64,000 nt of DNA from Ypsolopha sequella (lineage: Eukaryota; Arthropoda; Insecta; Lepidoptera; Ypsolophidae): assembly GCA_934047225.1 (NCBI GenBank), contig OW203987.1, positions 5,545,501 through 5,609,500 on the forward strand, given 5' to 3'. Below the pieces are notes generated by a model, which saw only the letters and a list, made by a program, of their open reading frames with translations, was not told where the DNA came from and did not search any database. Positions 63,961 through 64,000 of the stretch are shown one piece after another (the first letter of the stretch is position 1; every line of letters starts with the position of its first letter). A program made the translations under genes and the position numbers.

Positions 63961-64000
63961 TTTATTATAATAATAATAATAAAATAATTTATTTTGGACA

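Overview
The window is AT-rich, repeat-dense animal DNA with no convincing host gene. The background is lepidopteran in style. It has tRNA-headed SINEs ending in a 'ccctcggggattcatg'-type tail, the dispersed 'cccaaagggtaccaacgggaccctat' repeat family, many Helitron-like 3' ends (hairpin then CTAGT), RTE/CR1/Jockey-type LINE scraps and several MITE families. The order is inferred from these repeat families, not from a host gene.

The centrepiece is a complete, apparently young Polinton/Maverick (adintovirus-like) element at 7779-26808 (19,030 bp). It is flanked by a perfect 6-bp target duplication, AACAAC, and bounded by ~420-bp terminal inverted repeats that I read as almost identical. A rightward block encodes packaging ATPase, a DUF8207-like protein, a small stalk/fibre-like protein, retroviral-type integrase with chromodomain, a phospholipase-A2-domain minor capsid protein, adenain-like protease, penton (single jelly-roll), a 50-aa ORF, the double-jelly-roll major capsid protein and a 165-aa protein. 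Several junctions are ATGA stop/start overlaps. A leftward block encodes protein-primed DNA polymerase B (1181 aa), a 178-aa protein, and two GC-rich genes with splice signals. The blocks converge near 15 kb. Together these are the parts for replication (PolB), integration (INT), and virion assembly and maturation (ATPase, PRO, MCP, penton, minor capsid). The reading frames are open; the one visible lesion is the absence of an ATG for the protease frame.

The right arm of the element (about 21.3-26.4 kb) carries no gene I can support. It contains SINE-like insertions, then a ~385-bp tandem duplication holding four copies of a hairpin with fixed internal-loop and bulge sequences but varying, compensated stems (24968-25592). 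This is the best candidate here for an undescribed structured RNA or cis-element. Next come old, rearranged copies of the element's own terminus. Each TIR end is itself a 141-bp near-palindrome.

The left flank (1-7778) holds a MITE, an 8-bp-TSD hAT element with a coding remnant, a ~1.8-kb foldback and a 40-bp minisatellite at whose edge the Polinton inserted. The right flank (26815-64000) holds a 38-bp minisatellite, a frameshifted retroelement coding fragment, LINE remnants, SINE copies, a ~51-bp minisatellite apparently grown from a tRNA-SINE A-box region, a ~1.9-kb array of 8-bp units, several MITEs with exact or near-exact TSDs, and a 1,044-bp P-type element with 29-bp TIRs, a perfect 8-bp TSD and a surviving THAP-domain first exon.
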